From positions 1,969,001 through 2,033,000 of the forward strand of contig NZ_CP062222.1 of the NCBI RefSeq assembly GCF_017487405.1: a stretch of 64,000 bases of DNA, read 5' to 3'. The translations under genes and the position numbers were made by a program. The notes beneath the pieces are model-generated. The model searched no databases and had not been told where the DNA came from. It saw only the letters and a program-made list of their open reading frames with translations. Below, in pieces: positions 25,268 through 35,201 of the stretch. Source of the stretch: Brevundimonas goettingensis (lineage in GTDB: Bacteria; Pseudomonadota; Alphaproteobacteria; Caulobacterales; Caulobacteraceae). How positions within the stretch are numbered: position 1 is the first letter of the stretch; every line of letters starts with the position of its first letter.

Positions 25268-25947
25268 GGCAGCAGGACCTCGATCCCGTCGTCCTTGCCG
25301 ATGATCGCCTCATCCGCCAGATCGAGGAACAGACCGTGCTCGACCACGCCGGTGATCAGCTTCAGGTCGTCGGCCAGACGGACGGGATCGTGGATCGCCC
25401 CGCACTTGGCGTCATAGATCAGATTGCCGCCGTCGGTGCGCACCAGTCCCCGTTCGGCCGTGCGCGCGCGGGCGGGCATGGTGATCTCGTGGTCCAGCAG
25501 GACGTCGGCGATGCGGTTGCCGGTCGTCTTGTGACCGAAGGCGACGACCTCGATCGGCAGGGGGAAGGTTCCCAGCACCGGCACCACCTTGGCCGCGTCG
25601 GCGATGACGATGCAGCTCTTCGAGGCTTCCCAGACCAATTTCTCGCGCAGCAGGGCCGCGCCGCCGCCCTTGATCAGGGCCAGCCCCGGCCCGACCTCGT
25701 CGGCGCCGTCCACGGTCAGGTCGATCTTCGACACATCCTCCAGCGAGACCAGCGGCAGGCCCAGCTCGCGCGCCAGATCGGCGGTCTTCTCGGAGGTCGG
25801 GACGCAGCGCAGGTCCTTCAGACCCCGCGCCGCCAGCGCCTTGACGAACCAGGCCGCCGTCGAGCCGGTTCCCAGCCCGACCACCATCCCCGCCTCGACC
25901 CGTTCCGCGGCCGCCTCGCCTGCGCGGCGTTTCTGATCGTCGGACAT
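25264..25947 (-). CDS. rpiA: Ribose-5-phosphate isomerase A
   Basis: The 227-aa enzyme interconverts ribose-5-P and ribulose-5-P in the pentose phosphate pathway. Motifs are GLGTGSTA (phosphate loop), DLTVDGADEVGPGLALIKGGGAALLREK (catalytic Asp and Glu/Lys region) and EHGLFLDLADEAIIG. Start ATG 25947 gives the usual length; upstream codons are non-homologous. First gene of a two-gene operon with the membrane-anchored hypothetical. Confidence 0.95.
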   Translation of the reverse strand: MSDDQKRRAGEAAAERVEAGMVVGLGTGSTAAWFVKALAARGLKDLRCVPTSEKTADLARELGLPLVSLEDVSKIDLTVDGADEVGPGLALIKGGGAALLREKLVWEASKSCIVIADAAKVVPVLGTFPLPIEVVAFGHKTTGNRIADVLLDHEITMPARARTAERGLVRTDGGNLIYDAKCGAIHDPVRLADDLKLITGVVEHGLFLDLADEAIIGKDDGIEVLLP

Positions 25948-26014
25948 CGGGAACTCGCTTGCGGCGGAGAAGGATTCGTGGCTGGCTCCCCGCGCTTTAT
26001 CGGGGGAGAGGGCA

Positions 26015-26554
26015 ATGGGAAAGCACAAGCGTAAGACGTTCGCGACCGCACGCCTCAAGGCCGCGTTTCTGGTCGCCGGCCTGGGCCTCGGCCTGACCGC
26101 CTGCGAGACGGTCTTCGTTCAGCCGACCGAGTCGCCGGCCACCGCCCGCATCGACTATCCGCGCGACCCGGAAGTGGGCCGGTTCGGAACCGGACAGATC
26201 GTTTCCTGGTCCAACAGCCCGGACTGCGCCGAGGTGCTGCGCATCGCCGCCTATGACCCGATGACCGTCGGTTCGAAGAGTTTCCGCCTCGCCGGCGGCG
26301 CGCCGGTCAACCTGCTGGCCGAGATCCTCCCAGCCGGCCCGGGGGGTCTCTCCACCAACATACAGTGCATCAACCTGATCCGTTTCACGCCCGAGGCCGG
26401 GCACGCCTACACCCTGCTCCAGACCTTCGGCAGCGGAAAATGCCGGACCACGGTCACCGACCAGACGCCCGGCGCTCCGTCCCCGACCGTCGTCGAACAG
26501 CCGCTGGTCGCCGGCTGCATCCGGACCCCGGTGGGCTATACGCGGGTGGGCTAG
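26015..26554 (+). CDS. Lipoprotein of unknown function
   Basis: The 179-aa protein has a basic N-terminus, a hydrophobic core and lipobox LTAC (Cys 30). The mature region has four more cysteines but no recognised domain. GGGGGAGAGGGCA precedes ATG 26015. Its last four bases overlap the convergent glmU gene. Confidence 0.7.
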   Translation: MGKHKRKTFATARLKAAFLVAGLGLGLTACETVFVQPTESPATARIDYPRDPEVGRFGTGQIVSWSNSPDCAEVLRIAAYDPMTVGSKSFRLAGGAPVNLLAEILPAGPGGLSTNIQCINLIRFTPEAGHAYTLLQTFGSGKCRTTVTDQTPGAPSPTVVEQPLVAGCIRTPVGYTRVG

Positions 26555-27906
26555 GCCTTCTTCTTCGCCGCCTTGATCGCCGCCGCCTTTTCGCGGAACA
26601 CGGCCCCTGCCCCGTCCTTGTTCACCTGACGCCCGCGCGCCAGGGACAGGGCGTCGGCGGGGACGTCCTCGACGATCACCGAGCCCGAGCCGACGATGGC
26701 GCCCGCCCCGATGGTCACCGGCGCCACGAGAGCGGAGTTGGAGCCGACGAAGGCCCCCTCGCCCACCACCGTCTTCGCCTTGTTGAAGCCGTCGTAGTTA
26801 CAGAAGATCGTCCCCGCGCCGATGTTGGCCCCCGCCCCCACCGAGCCGTCGCCGAGATAGCTCAGGTGATTGGCCTTGGCGCCCTTCGCCATGGCGACAT
26901 TCTTCACCTCGACGAAATTGCCGATCTTCACGTCTTCCGCCAGCGCCGCGCCCGGCCGCAGCCGCGCATAGGGGCCGACCTCGGCGCCGGGGGCCACCGT
27001 CGCCCCCTCGATATGGCTGAAGCCGCGGATGCGGACCCGTTCGGCGATCTTCGCGCCCGGGCCGAAGATGACGAAGGGCTCGATGGTCGTGCCCGCCCCG
27101 ATCTCGGTGTCCCAGGCGAAGTGGACGGTCTCGGGCGCCGGCATGGTCACCCCGGCGGCGAGGAAGGTCTCGCGCTGCACCTTCTGGAACAGGGCCTCGG
27201 CCTGGGCCAGCTCGCCCTGGGCGTTCACCCCCATGACCTGATCCTCGCCCGCGAACACGGCCCGCGTCGGCGCCCCGCGCTTACGCGCCAGCTCGACCAC
27301 GTCGGTCAGATAGTATTCGCCCTTGGCGTTCTCGTTGGTGACCTCGGCCAGAAGCGAGAACAGCAGGCCCACCGGCGCGGCCATGACGCCCGAGTTGCAG
27401 GCGGTGATGGCCAGAACCTGTTCGGAAGCCTCCTTGGCCTCGGTGATGGCCGTCAGCGCATCCCCGTCCATGACCAGCCGGCCATAGGCGCCGGGATCGC
27501 GCGCCTCGAAGCCGATAACGGTGACCCCGTCATGGTTCTGGAACACTGGCTCAATATCGGCGGCCTTGAGCAGGGGCACGTCGCCATAGGTGACCACCAC
27601 CTGCCCGACGAAGTCGCCCAGCACGGCCTCGGCGGCCCGGACGGCATGGCCGGTGCCCAGCGGCGGATCCTGCACGGCAATGGCGTCCTCGCCCAGCCGC
27701 TTGACGACATGGGCGCGCACTTCTGGCGAATGCGACCCCACCACCACGACGATCCGCTCGCAGCCCAGGGCCTCCGCCGCGTCGATGGCGTGGTCCAGCA
27801 TGGCGCGATGCCCGACCGGGTGCAGCACCTTGGGCAGCGGCGACTTCATCCGCGTGCCCTGTCCGGCGGCGAGAATGATGGCGGCGCGAGGGTGGGTGAT
27901 GGTCAT
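26551..27906 (-). CDS. glmU: Bifunctional GlmU (GlcN-1-P acetyltransferase / GlcNAc-1-P uridyltransferase)
   Basis: The 451-aa enzyme makes UDP-GlcNAc for peptidoglycan and LPS. The N-terminal pyrophosphorylase domain has [20 protein letters not shown] (residues 12-31) and VTYGDVPLL. The C-terminal left-handed beta-helix has the hexapeptide pattern ([20 protein letters not shown] and so on) and the acetyltransferase pocket residues in NFVEVKN and [10 protein letters not shown] 27906 is the family start. Confidence 0.96.
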   Translation of the reverse strand: MTITHPRAAIILAAGQGTRMKSPLPKVLHPVGHRAMLDHAIDAAEALGCERIVVVVGSHSPEVRAHVVKRLGEDAIAVQDPPLGTGHAVRAAEAVLGDFVGQVVVTYGDVPLLKAADIEPVFQNHDGVTVIGFEARDPGAYGRLVMDGDALTAITEAKEASEQVLAITACNSGVMAAPVGLLFSLLAEVTNENAKGEYYLTDVVELARKRGAPTRAVFAGEDQVMGVNAQGELAQAEALFQKVQRETFLAAGVTMPAPETVHFAWDTEIGAGTTIEPFVIFGPGAKIAERVRIRGFSHIEGATVAPGAEVGPYARLRPGAALAEDVKIGNFVEVKNVAMAKGAKANHLSYLGDGSVGAGANIGAGTIFCNYDGFNKAKTVVGEGAFVGSNSALVAPVTIGAGAIVGSGSVIVEDVPADALSLARGRQVNKDGAGAVFREKAAAIKAAKKKA

Positions 27907-27995
27907 GAGTCGATCCGGCGAATTTCTATTGATCTCTACAGGGTGGCGCGGGCGTGGAAAACCGGCATCCTCCCCGGATATCAATGGGTGCTGAA

Positions 27996-28967
27996 ATGCG
28001 GATTTCGAGACGGTCCTTCCTGTCGGCGACGGCGTCTGCCGCCGTCCTTCCCGCCCTCCCCGCCTTCGCGGCCGACGATCCCGCCGTGCCCCGCCCCGAT
28101 CAGGAGCATCGCGTCCCTGTTCAGGGCGGCGAGGTCTATGTCCGGATTAACGGCGACCTGGAATCAGGCAAGACACCGCTGATGCTTGTGCATGGCGGTC
28201 CGGGCGGCGCCTGCTGGCAAATGTTCCCCGCCCTGCCTTTCGCCGCCGACCGCGCCATCATCCTCTATGACCAGCTCGACAGCGGCCGGTCCTCGGCGCC
28301 CGGCGATCCCGCCAACTGGACCATCGAACGGTTTGCTTCAGAGATCGACGCCATCCGGCTGGCCCTGGATCTGCACCAGATCCACCTGCTGGGCCACAGC
28401 TGGGGCGGCATCCTCGTCGCCAATCATGTATCGGGACAGCTGTCCGGCATCAGCAGCGTGATCCTGCAGGGCGCGCCGATGTCGGCTCGGGGCTGGGCCT
28501 CCAGCATGGACGAACTGCTGGCCGGAATGCCCGACGGACAGGGTCGGCTGATCAGCGCCCCGACGCCCGGCGATGCCCCGGAAAAGACAGGCGCCGCCTT
28601 CGGGACTTTCATGGAGACCCACCTGAACCGCACCCGCTCCCCGGCCTACGCCAGGGCCTATATGCGCGACGTCCCCACTGATCGCGGCGACGCCCTCGCC
28701 GCTGCCGCCATGGGCGACGGCATCCCGCGCATGACCGGATTTCTGAGGGATTTCGATCAGGAGCCTCTGCTGAGCCGGATGACCCAGCCAACATTGCTTC
28801 TGGGCGGCGAGTACGACCTCGTTACCCCGGCCACCAACCGCGCCCTTCTGCCTCGCCTGCAAAAAGGTTCGCTCGTTACGCTTGCCGACGCCGGTCATAT
28901 GGCCCAGTTCGACCAGCCCGATGCCTGGCGACAGGCCGTCGGCGATTTCATAGCCCGAGCGGACTGA
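27996..28967 (+). CDS. Tat-exported alpha/beta hydrolase, proline iminopeptidase-like
   Basis: The 323-aa protein begins with a Tat signal ([20 protein letters not shown]). The hydrolase core has HGGPGG (oxyanion loop typical of prolyl aminopeptidases), nucleophile elbow GHSWGG, acid Asp in GGEYDLVTP and His in ADAGHMAQF. It likely cleaves N-terminal proline or small amides/esters in the periplasm. ATG 27996 is favoured; ATG 27984 or GTG 27954 would lengthen the n-region. One base separates its stop from the downstream gph start. Confidence 0.82.
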   Translation: MRISRRSFLSATASAAVLPALPAFAADDPAVPRPDQEHRVPVQGGEVYVRINGDLESGKTPLMLVHGGPGGACWQMFPALPFAADRAIILYDQLDSGRSSAPGDPANWTIERFASEIDAIRLALDLHQIHLLGHSWGGILVANHVSGQLSGISSVILQGAPMSARGWASSMDELLAGMPDGQGRLISAPTPGDAPEKTGAAFGTFMETHLNRTRSPAYARAYMRDVPTDRGDALAAAAMGDGIPRMTGFLRDFDQEPLLSRMTQPTLLLGGEYDLVTPATNRALLPRLQKGSLVTLADAGHMAQFDQPDAWRQAVGDFIARAD

Positions 28968-28968
28968 C

Positions 28969-29703
28969 ATGACCCCCGACCACGACCTGCCCGACCGCGA
29001 CCTTGAAGGCTGGACCATCGCCTTCGATCTGGACGGCACCCTGGTGGAAACCCAGGGCGACCTTGTCGGCACCCTGAACCGGATGCTGGTCCGCGAGGGC
29101 CATCCGCCCGTGCCGATGGAGAGCGCGCGCAAGCTGATCGGCAGCGGCGCCCGGGCCCTGCTGGAGCACGGTTTCGTCGCGGCGGGCGCCTCGTGGGAGG
29201 AGGCCAGCCAGGACGCCCTCTTCGACGCCTTCATCGCCGACTACATCGAGCACATCGCCGACGAGTCGCATCCGTTCGAGGGCGTGGTCGAGACGCTGGA
29301 ACAGCTGGCCGAACGTGGCGCCAGGCTGGTCGTCGCCACCAACAAGCGCACCGATCTGTCGGAGCTGCTGCTGGGCAAGCTGGACCTGACCCGGCATTTC
29401 GCCGCCATCGTCGGCCCCGACAAGGTCAGCGCGAAGAAGCCCTCGGGCGCCCACCTGAAGGAGGCCGTGCTGCTGGCCGGCGGCGAACCGACCATGGCCA
29501 TCATGGTCGGCGACGCCTCTCCTGATGTCGGGGCGGCGAAGGACGCCGACATGCCCTGTATCGTCGTCACCTTCGGCTATACCCAGATCCCGCCCGAGGA
29601 GCTGGGCGGCGACGTTCTGATCGACCATTTCGAGGATCTGGAAGAGGCCATCGACGGCCTGCTGACCGATCTCTACGTCTCGCGGGCCCTGGCGGGGCTC
29701 TGA
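28969..29703 (+). CDS. gph: HAD hydrolase, phosphoglycolate phosphatase-like
   Basis: The 244-aa HAD-superfamily protein has motif I DLDGTLVE (D20, D22), motif II VVATNK, a Lys in the AKKPSGAHL region and motif IV GDASPDVGAAK. The helical cap is of the phosphoglycolate phosphatase type. It probably removes 2-phosphoglycolate formed during DNA repair, though related enzymes accept other phosphates. Its 3' end overlaps the convergent membrane gene by 31 bases. Confidence 0.82.
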   Translation: MTPDHDLPDRDLEGWTIAFDLDGTLVETQGDLVGTLNRMLVREGHPPVPMESARKLIGSGARALLEHGFVAAGASWEEASQDALFDAFIADYIEHIADESHPFEGVVETLEQLAERGARLVVATNKRTDLSELLLGKLDLTRHFAAIVGPDKVSAKKPSGAHLKEAVLLAGGEPTMAIMVGDASPDVGAAKDADMPCIVVTFGYTQIPPEELGGDVLIDHFEDLEEAIDGLLTDLYVSRALAGL

Positions 29704-30317
29704 CGTTTGGGCCCCAGGGTTTTGTCGATCCAGACCACGACCAGCCCGCAGGCGGCGTAGAGCCCGATAAGCGCGGACAGGGTGATGCCGACGGACCAGA
29801 CGCCGTGCCTTGGCCAGTCGAGGAAGCCATAGGCGTATTCCCCCGTCAGCCCGCCCCGGACCAGGGCGTAGGACCAGTAGATCGCCGGCCAGAACATCCA
29901 GACCAGAACGTTCTTCCAGGTCACGCCCCGAACGGCGAACCCGGCCCAGAACACGAAGGCCAGCAGCGGCGTCGCCCCGTGCAGCAGGATGTCTGACAGA
30001 TCCGACTTGCCCAGCACCAGCCGCCCGCCGATCAGCCAGAAGCCGATCCCGACCGTCAGGATCGCCGTCACCACCCAGCCGACCACCACCGGCTTCGACA
30101 GCCGCGCCACGCCCAGCGCCACCCCGGACATGACCACGGCCAGACACAGATTGGTCAGGTCGGTCAGGAAACTCGCATTGACCCACAGGGCGCCGAGGAC
30201 ATTGCCCTTCTGCCCCGCGATCTCGGTCGCCAGATAGAGGCCGAGCCCCACCCACGCCGTAGCGGCGGCCACCCCGGCGGCGATCCGTCCCGTCGTTGAA
30301 TATCGCGTCACGACCAT
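29673..30317 (-). CDS. Pr6Pr family membrane protein
   Basis: The 214-aa protein has six transmembrane helices and Pr6Pr/FAR-17a-like features: FLTDLTNLCLAV in helix 2, LLHGATPLLAFVFW and PAIYWSYALVRG. Function is unknown. ATG 30317 lies five bases after the patatin-gene stop with GAGGG just upstream, so the two form an operon. Confidence 0.75.
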   Translation of the reverse strand: MVVTRYSTTGRIAAGVAAATAWVGLGLYLATEIAGQKGNVLGALWVNASFLTDLTNLCLAVVMSGVALGVARLSKPVVVGWVVTAILTVGIGFWLIGGRLVLGKSDLSDILLHGATPLLAFVFWAGFAVRGVTWKNVLVWMFWPAIYWSYALVRGGLTGEYAYGFLDWPRHGVWSVGITLSALIGLYAACGLVVVWIDKTLGPKRQSPARARET

Positions 30318-30322
30318 TGCCC

Positions 30323-31462
30323 TCACTGCGTCGCCAGAGTCCCTGCGCTCCAAGCCGCGCCCGACAGCCCCTGTGTGCGGCCTGCGTCGAACAGGGCCTG
30401 CATATGCTCCGGGCTGAAGTCGAGGCTGGTCTCCACGGCTCCGACCGGGGCCATGGCCAGATCGAACCCCATGGCGTTGGCCTCGGCGAAGCGGCGCGAG
30501 GCGATCAGGTTCATCCGCGTCGAGGCCTTCATCATCGCGTCCAGTCCGCGCCCGGCGACCGACAGGGGCTGATAGGGCGCCACCGAGAAGACCGGCTCCG
30601 GTCTTCCGTTCAGAATCACCCACAACCGGCGTGATTGCCCCGCCTCCGCCGGCCCGAACAGGTCGCGGGCCATCATCAACCCCTCGGGCGCGACGAAGAA
30701 GTTGGCGGTCGTCCGCCCGTCGGCGTGCAGTTCCCGCACCCGCCGCCCGTCCCGTTCCAGATCGATGAAGACCGGCGGAAACACCCCGGGGATCGAGGAC
30801 GAGGCCACCAGAATGTCGATGAAACGCTCGCGCGCGTCCGGCCGGTCCGAGGCGGCCAGCGCCCCCACGTCCCAGATGACCTGATCCTGGGTATCCAGAC
30901 TGGTGGTCGCGACATAGAGCCGGCGTCCCTCCCGATGGCCCTGCGCCACGCCCGCGATCACCTCGGGCGTCACGGCCGAGGCGACCAGATCGCGCAGCGG
31001 CTTCTGGCGGAAGACGCCAGGGCCGCGCAGGGCCATCAGCCAGCGCGGGCTCAGCACCCGGCTCGACCGGCCGTCGGTGAAGGCCGCGCGCAGCTCGGCG
31101 TCGCCCTCGGATCCGATGAAGACGAACGGGGCCATCAGGGCGCCGGTGCTGACCCCGGTCACCACCTCGAACACCGGCCGGTCGCCCCGCTCGCCCCAGC
31201 CGGTCAGCAGCCCTGCGCCATAGGCCCCCTCGGCCCCGCCGCCCGACAGGGCCAGAAGATCGAAGGCGCCATCCTTCGGGCTGGCCGCCGCCGCCATGAG
31301 TCCTTCGCGAAACCGCGCGTCCGAGGTTCTATCCAGTCGGATCACAGGGCTCGCCGCCCCGATATCCTCCACCGAAAAAGCGGTCCGGCTCAAGGACTGG
31401 CATCCCGCCATGGCAAACACGCCCACAGCCGCCGCCATTCCGCCCCACCGGCGCATGTCCAT
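30323..31462 (-). CDS. Patatin-like phospholipase, lipoprotein
   Basis: From ATG 31462 (CGGGGGA five bases upstream) the product is 379 aa with lipobox MAGC (Cys 21). Patatin motifs are LSGGGAEGAYGAG (oxyanion glycines 74-76), GVSTG with nucleophile S105, and the dyad aspartate in ADGRT. It is probably an outer-membrane-anchored lipid acyl hydrolase. The DGG/DGA motif reads DGR, a tolerated variant. Confidence 0.82.
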   Translation of the reverse strand: MDMRRWGGMAAAVGVFAMAGCQSLSRTAFSVEDIGAASPVIRLDRTSDARFREGLMAAAASPKDGAFDLLALSGGGAEGAYGAGLLTGWGERGDRPVFEVVTGVSTGALMAPFVFIGSEGDAELRAAFTDGRSSRVLSPRWLMALRGPGVFRQKPLRDLVASAVTPEVIAGVAQGHREGRRLYVATTSLDTQDQVIWDVGALAASDRPDARERFIDILVASSSIPGVFPPVFIDLERDGRRVRELHADGRTTANFFVAPEGLMMARDLFGPAEAGQSRRLWVILNGRPEPVFSVAPYQPLSVAGRGLDAMMKASTRMNLIASRRFAEANAMGFDLAMAPVGAVETSLDFSPEHMQALFDAGRTQGLSGAAWSAGTLATQ

Positions 31463-31550
31463 GAAAATCCCCCGGAAAACGGGCTCACTGGATATGCCGA
31501 ACACCGATGTGTCAATGCGCCGCCGAGGCCGCACTCAGGCGCGCCACTCG

Positions 31551-32069
31551 CTACCCGTCAAAGTGGACCTTCAGGCGTCGCAGCGCCTCGATCGCGGCGG
31601 CCTGTCGATCATGCAGATGATCGGACGCGGCCGCCTTGATTTCGGCCCGGCGGATCAGTTCGTCGAGAATGGCCTTTCCCCGGTCGTCCTTTTGCCGGGC
31701 GATCCCGAGGTGTGCGCCAAGCCGTTGAACTTCCGCCTGCAGGCGCCGGATACGGCTTGTGTGATCAATCGCATCATATCCCACCCGATCAACGCTTAGG
31801 CGAGACGAGCCGCAGTCCTGTTGGGCCCCTGCGAAAACATCATAGAAGACAGCCCGGTCATCGTGGATGTCGACCTCGACCTCGCTTTCCACCATGCGCT
31901 GGAGTTCCGCCGCATCGAAGGTCGCTCCCTCGAAAACGAGCCGCCAGACCGGCGCTTCGGCCGCGTCGAGATCAAAGAGGAAGGGCGAGATCCTCGCTTC
32001 GACCCGGTGACCGTCAATCTCGCAACGAGACAGGACCCCACTGACCCCCGCCTTGGGAGACTGCGCCAC
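31551..32069 (-). CDS. Hypothetical protein with C-terminal coiled coil
   Basis: GTG 32069, two bases after the HxlR gene stop, gives 172 aa. The N-terminal part has alternating strands (CEIDGHRVEARISPFLFDLD, then WRLVFEGATFDAAELQRMVE). The last 60 residues are helical and probably coiled-coil. No family is recognised. Cotranscription with the HxlR regulator is likely. Confidence 0.6.
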   Translation of the reverse strand: MAQSPKAGVSGVLSRCEIDGHRVEARISPFLFDLDAAEAPVWRLVFEGATFDAAELQRMVESEVEVDIHDDRAVFYDVFAGAQQDCGSSRLSVDRVGYDAIDHTSRIRRLQAEVQRLGAHLGIARQKDDRGKAILDELIRRAEIKAAASDHLHDRQAAAIEALRRLKVHFDG

Positions 32070-32071
32070 CC

Positions 32072-32488
32072 CTACCCGACCTTCGCCCGATCGAACTGCG
32101 CCCGCGCCGCCTCGATCCGCTCCAGATGGTCCGCCGCCCAGGTCCACACCCCGCAAAACGCCTCGGCGAGGCTGAAGCCCATGTCGGTCAGGCGGTACTC
32201 GACCTTCGGCGGCACCACCGGGTGAACCGTACGCACCACCAGCCCGTCGCGCTCCATCGCCCGCAGGGTCTGGGTCAGCATCTTCTGGCTGATGCCCTCG
32301 GACAGTTCGCCGATGCGGGTGAAGCGCAACTCGCCGTTCTCAGCCAGGACGTCCAGCACGATCATCGTCCATTTGTCCGCCACCCGGCCGATGACCTCGG
32401 TCACCAGGGCCTCGATGCGCGGATCGACCGCCGGATACTGGACGCGGCCGTCGGCGAGATGATGGGGCTTGAAGGCCGGGGCGGTCAT
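32072..32488 (-). CDS. HxlR-family winged-helix regulator
   Basis: The 138-aa protein has the HxlR core: DKWTMIVLDVLAENGELRFTRI, GISQKMLTQTLRAMERDGLV (recognition helix) and the wing VEYRLTDMG. HxlR proteins often sense electrophiles through cysteine; the only Cys here is C112 (FCGVW), so redox sensing is possible but unproven. It is divergent from an SDR gene, with a palindrome in the shared promoter region. Confidence 0.88.
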   Translation of the reverse strand: MTAPAFKPHHLADGRVQYPAVDPRIEALVTEVIGRVADKWTMIVLDVLAENGELRFTRIGELSEGISQKMLTQTLRAMERDGLVVRTVHPVVPPKVEYRLTDMGFSLAEAFCGVWTWAADHLERIEAARAQFDRAKVG

Positions 32489-32503
32489 GACTTTCCTTTC
32501 GGT

Positions 32504-32530
32504 AAGTACCGAACTTTTCGGTGCCTACTT
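32504..32530. promoter_or_regulatory. Candidate HxlR operator
   Basis: AAGTACCGA (32504-32512) and TCGGTGCCTACTT (32518-32530) form an imperfect inverted repeat 16 bases upstream of the HxlR start and in front of the divergent SDR gene, as in other HxlR-regulated pairs. Confidence 0.5.
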
Positions 32531-32596
32531 TCCAATGGAGAGTGACACTCATACATCGCCGGACGTCGCTTTGACAGACCTTCAAGGAGCCCTCCC

Positions 32597-33346
32597 ATGA
32601 ACACCTCGAAAGACACCGTCCTGATCACCGGCGGCGGAACCGGCATCGGCCGCGCCTTCGCCGAGGCCCTGCATGCGAAAGGCGCCAAGGTCATCATCGC
32701 GGGCCGTCGCGCCGCCCCGCTTCAGGAAGTCGTCGCCGCCAACCCGGGCATGGCTTACGTCGTCCTCGACGTCGCCGATCCGGAAGCCGTCAAGACCGTC
32801 GCGGCCCAGGTCGTCGCCGACCACCCCGCCCTGAACGTCGTGATCAACAACGCCGGCATCATGAAGGCCGAGACCCTGTCGGGCGGCGCCTTCGACCTGT
32901 CGATCGTGGACGAGACCATCGCCATCAACCTCTTGGGCACGATCCGGCTGACGGCGGCCCTGCTTCCGCACCTGCTGACGAAAGAAGCCGCCACGGTGGT
33001 GACCGTCTCGTCCGGTCTGGCTTTCGTGCCCCTGACGGCGACCCCGACCTACAACGCCACCAAGGCCGCCATCCATTCCTGGAGCCAGTCCCTGCGCCAC
33101 CAGCTCAAGGACACCCCGGTCCGTGTCGTCGAATGGGCCCCGCCCGCCGTCGCCACCGACCTGATGCCGGGCCATGCGGAGAACCCCAACTCCATGCCGC
33201 TCGCCGAGTTCACCTCCGAAAGCCTCGCCCTGTTCGAGCGCGGCGACGACGAGGTCCTGGTCGAGCGGGTCAAATTCCTCTCCGGCGCCGAGGGCCGGGG
33301 GGAATACGCCAAGGTATTCTCGATCCTGAACGACGGGGCGCACTGA
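32597..33346 (+). CDS. Short-chain dehydrogenase/reductase
   Basis: The 249-aa classical SDR has the cofactor motif TGGGTGIG (11-18), NNAG, catalytic Ser in VSSG and YNATK. GRRAAP after strand 2 suggests NADPH. AAGGAG lies eight bases before ATG 32597. Divergent from and probably repressed by the adjacent HxlR regulator, a common arrangement for quinone or aldehyde detoxification; the substrate is unknown. Confidence 0.85.
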   Translation: MNTSKDTVLITGGGTGIGRAFAEALHAKGAKVIIAGRRAAPLQEVVAANPGMAYVVLDVADPEAVKTVAAQVVADHPALNVVINNAGIMKAETLSGGAFDLSIVDETIAINLLGTIRLTAALLPHLLTKEAATVVTVSSGLAFVPLTATPTYNATKAAIHSWSQSLRHQLKDTPVRVVEWAPPAVATDLMPGHAENPNSMPLAEFTSESLALFERGDDEVLVERVKFLSGAEGRGEYAKVFSILNDGAH

Positions 33347-33474
33347 CCGCACAGGGTTCGGCGGGCGAATATTTCTAAAGCCCGCCCGCCAATCCTTTCG
33401 CCACTTCCACGGTTGCGGTGTTCCGCCGCACCCCGCACATTCGCGAACCCTCGCTTCCCGAAAGCCGTTCGCCG

Positions 33475-34764
33475 ATGCTCGCCCGATTCTTCGCCATTCC
33501 CCTGTGGATCCGCACCGCCGTCGGCTTCGGCCTCGGCATCGTCGCGGGCCTGATCCTCAGGGAGAATGCCGAGACCTGGCTTCAGCCGATCGGCGACCTC
33601 TATCTGAACCTGATCCGCATGGTGGTCGCGCCCCTGGTGCTGTTCACCATCGCCTCCTCCATCGCCAAACTGGGCGAAGGGACAGGGGCCGTGCGGCTGG
33701 GCGTGCGCACCATCGTCTGGTTCGCCATCACCTCGCTTCTGGCCGTTCTGGTCGGCTTCGCCTTCGGACACCTGATCAATCCGGGCGTCGGCCTGTCGAA
33801 CCTGCCGCTGGGCGAGGTCAAGGAGCGGGTCATTCCGACGCCGCTGGAGGTCCTGCTCGGCATCGTGCCCACCAATCCGTTCAAGGCGCTCAGCGACGGC
33901 AAGGTGCTGCAAATCATCTTCTTCTCCGCGTTCGTTGGCGTGGCCCTGGTCGCGCTCGGCGACCGCGCCGCCAACGCCCGCCGTCTGGTCGACGAGGGCG
34001 CGGCCATCATCTTCCGCATCACCCGCTGGGTGATCCAACTGACCCCCATCGGCGTCTTCGGCCTGATCGGCTCGGTCGTCGGCGGCTATGGCTGGGAGGC
34101 CCTGCTGCCGCTGGTCAAGTTCATCGTCGCCATCTATGCGGCCTGCCTGTTCCACATCCTGGTGGTCTATTCGGGCCTGCTGAAGCTCCACGGGCTAAAG
34201 GTCGTCTCCTTCTTCCGCGGCGCCTTCGCGGCCCAGCAGACGGCCTTCGCCACCTCCTCCTCGCTCGGCACCCTGCCCATCACCCTGCGCCAGACCGTCG
34301 AGCGCCTCGGCGTGCCCCAGGCCTATGCCGCCTTCGCCGTGCCTCTGGGGGCCAACGTCAAGATGGACGGCTGCGGCGCCATCTATCCGGCCATCGCCTC
34401 CATCTTCATCGCCCAGTATTTCAAGATCGACCTGTCGCTGACCCAGTACATCCTGATCGGCCTGACCGCCGTTCTCGGCTCGCTGGGCACCGCGGGCGTC
34501 CCCGGCACCTCGATCGTCATGCTGACCCTGACCCTGTCCACCGCCGGCCTGCCGCTGGAGGGGATCGGCTATATCGTGGCCATCGACCGGATCATCGACA
34601 TGATGCGCACGGCGACCAACGTAACGGGCCAGATGCTTGTCCCGGTTCTGGTCGCCCGCGAGGAAGGTGTGCTGAATCGGGACATCTACGACGGCCATGT
34701 GGCCTGGCTCCCGGGCGATCCCGAAACGGATCAGCCGGATTTGGTCAAGGCGAGCGGCATCTGA
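33475..34764 (+). CDS. Dicarboxylate/amino acid:cation symporter (DAACS family)
   Basis: The 429-aa inner-membrane protein has the GltPh-type fold: eight transmembrane helices and two re-entrant hairpins. HP1 carries the serine-rich TSSSLGTLP, TM7 carries NVKMDGCGAIY (the NMDGT-like Na+ site), and HP2 carries GTAGVPGTS. It imports glutamate, aspartate or C4-dicarboxylates with Na+ or H+. ATG 33475 fits the family; GTG 33418 would add 19 residues. Substrate choice is not readable. Confidence 0.9.
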   Translation: MLARFFAIPLWIRTAVGFGLGIVAGLILRENAETWLQPIGDLYLNLIRMVVAPLVLFTIASSIAKLGEGTGAVRLGVRTIVWFAITSLLAVLVGFAFGHLINPGVGLSNLPLGEVKERVIPTPLEVLLGIVPTNPFKALSDGKVLQIIFFSAFVGVALVALGDRAANARRLVDEGAAIIFRITRWVIQLTPIGVFGLIGSVVGGYGWEALLPLVKFIVAIYAACLFHILVVYSGLLKLHGLKVVSFFRGAFAAQQTAFATSSSLGTLPITLRQTVERLGVPQAYAAFAVPLGANVKMDGCGAIYPAIASIFIAQYFKIDLSLTQYILIGLTAVLGSLGTAGVPGTSIVMLTLTLSTAGLPLEGIGYIVAIDRIIDMMRTATNVTGQMLVPVLVAREEGVLNRDIYDGHVAWLPGDPETDQPDLVKASGI

Positions 34765-34841
34765 CGCTTGCGCTTTGGCCGGGGCCAAGCTACATCGCCG
34801 CCTCCCCGGTCGAGGCCGATTCAGCCCCGACACTCCGGTAT

Positions 34842-34916
34842 GGATGCTTAGCTCAGCGGGAGAGCACCTCGTTCACACCGAGGGGGTCGCAGGTTCAATC
34901 CCTGCAGCATCCACCA
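34842..34916 (+). tRNA. tRNA-Val (anticodon CAC)
   Basis: A complete cloverleaf: acceptor GGATGCT pairs with AGCATCC, D-arm GCTC/GAGC, anticodon stem CCTCG/CGAGG with loop TTCACAC, TpsiC arm GCAGG-TTCAATC-CCTGC, and an encoded CCA at 34914-34916. Anticodon CAC reads GUG. No downstream repeat of its 3' end is seen, so there is no sign of island integration. Confidence 0.97.
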
Positions 34917-34938
34917 TTCCCTCCCTTCCCCATCACCT

Positions 34939-34967
34939 CCCAAACCCAGGCCCACTCTGGGTTTGGG
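34939..34967 (+). terminator. Terminator after tRNA-Val
   Basis: An 11-bp perfect stem (34939-34949 with 34957-34967) with a 7-nt loop lies 22 bases after the tRNA, followed by CGTTTCG. Confidence 0.75.
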
Positions 34968-35201
34968 CGTTTCGCCTGTCAGGCGGCGCCGACGCCTCCC
35001 GGGACGCGATTTTACATTTCCCCCGCCGGGCGACCGTTTGCGGCGCTTACGGCCAAGCTTGGAAAACTTCGTCAGTGAAATCAGCCGTCGGGCTCGCCCC
35101 GGGCGCGTAAACGGGCGTCCGGTTTGTCCGCGTGCGGTGCAAGGGCCCCACGCGGCGCACCTCTTGCTCTAGTCGGTTCAAGACAGATTGGAGCGACCAC
35201 T

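Noticed and set aside
32571..32576. TTGACA as -35 of the SDR gene
   Set aside because: Only 20 bases from the start codon, leaving no room for a -10 and transcription start.
34842..35201. tRNA-Val as an integration site for an island
   Set aside because: No integrase and no repeat of the tRNA 3' end downstream; a normal terminator follows.
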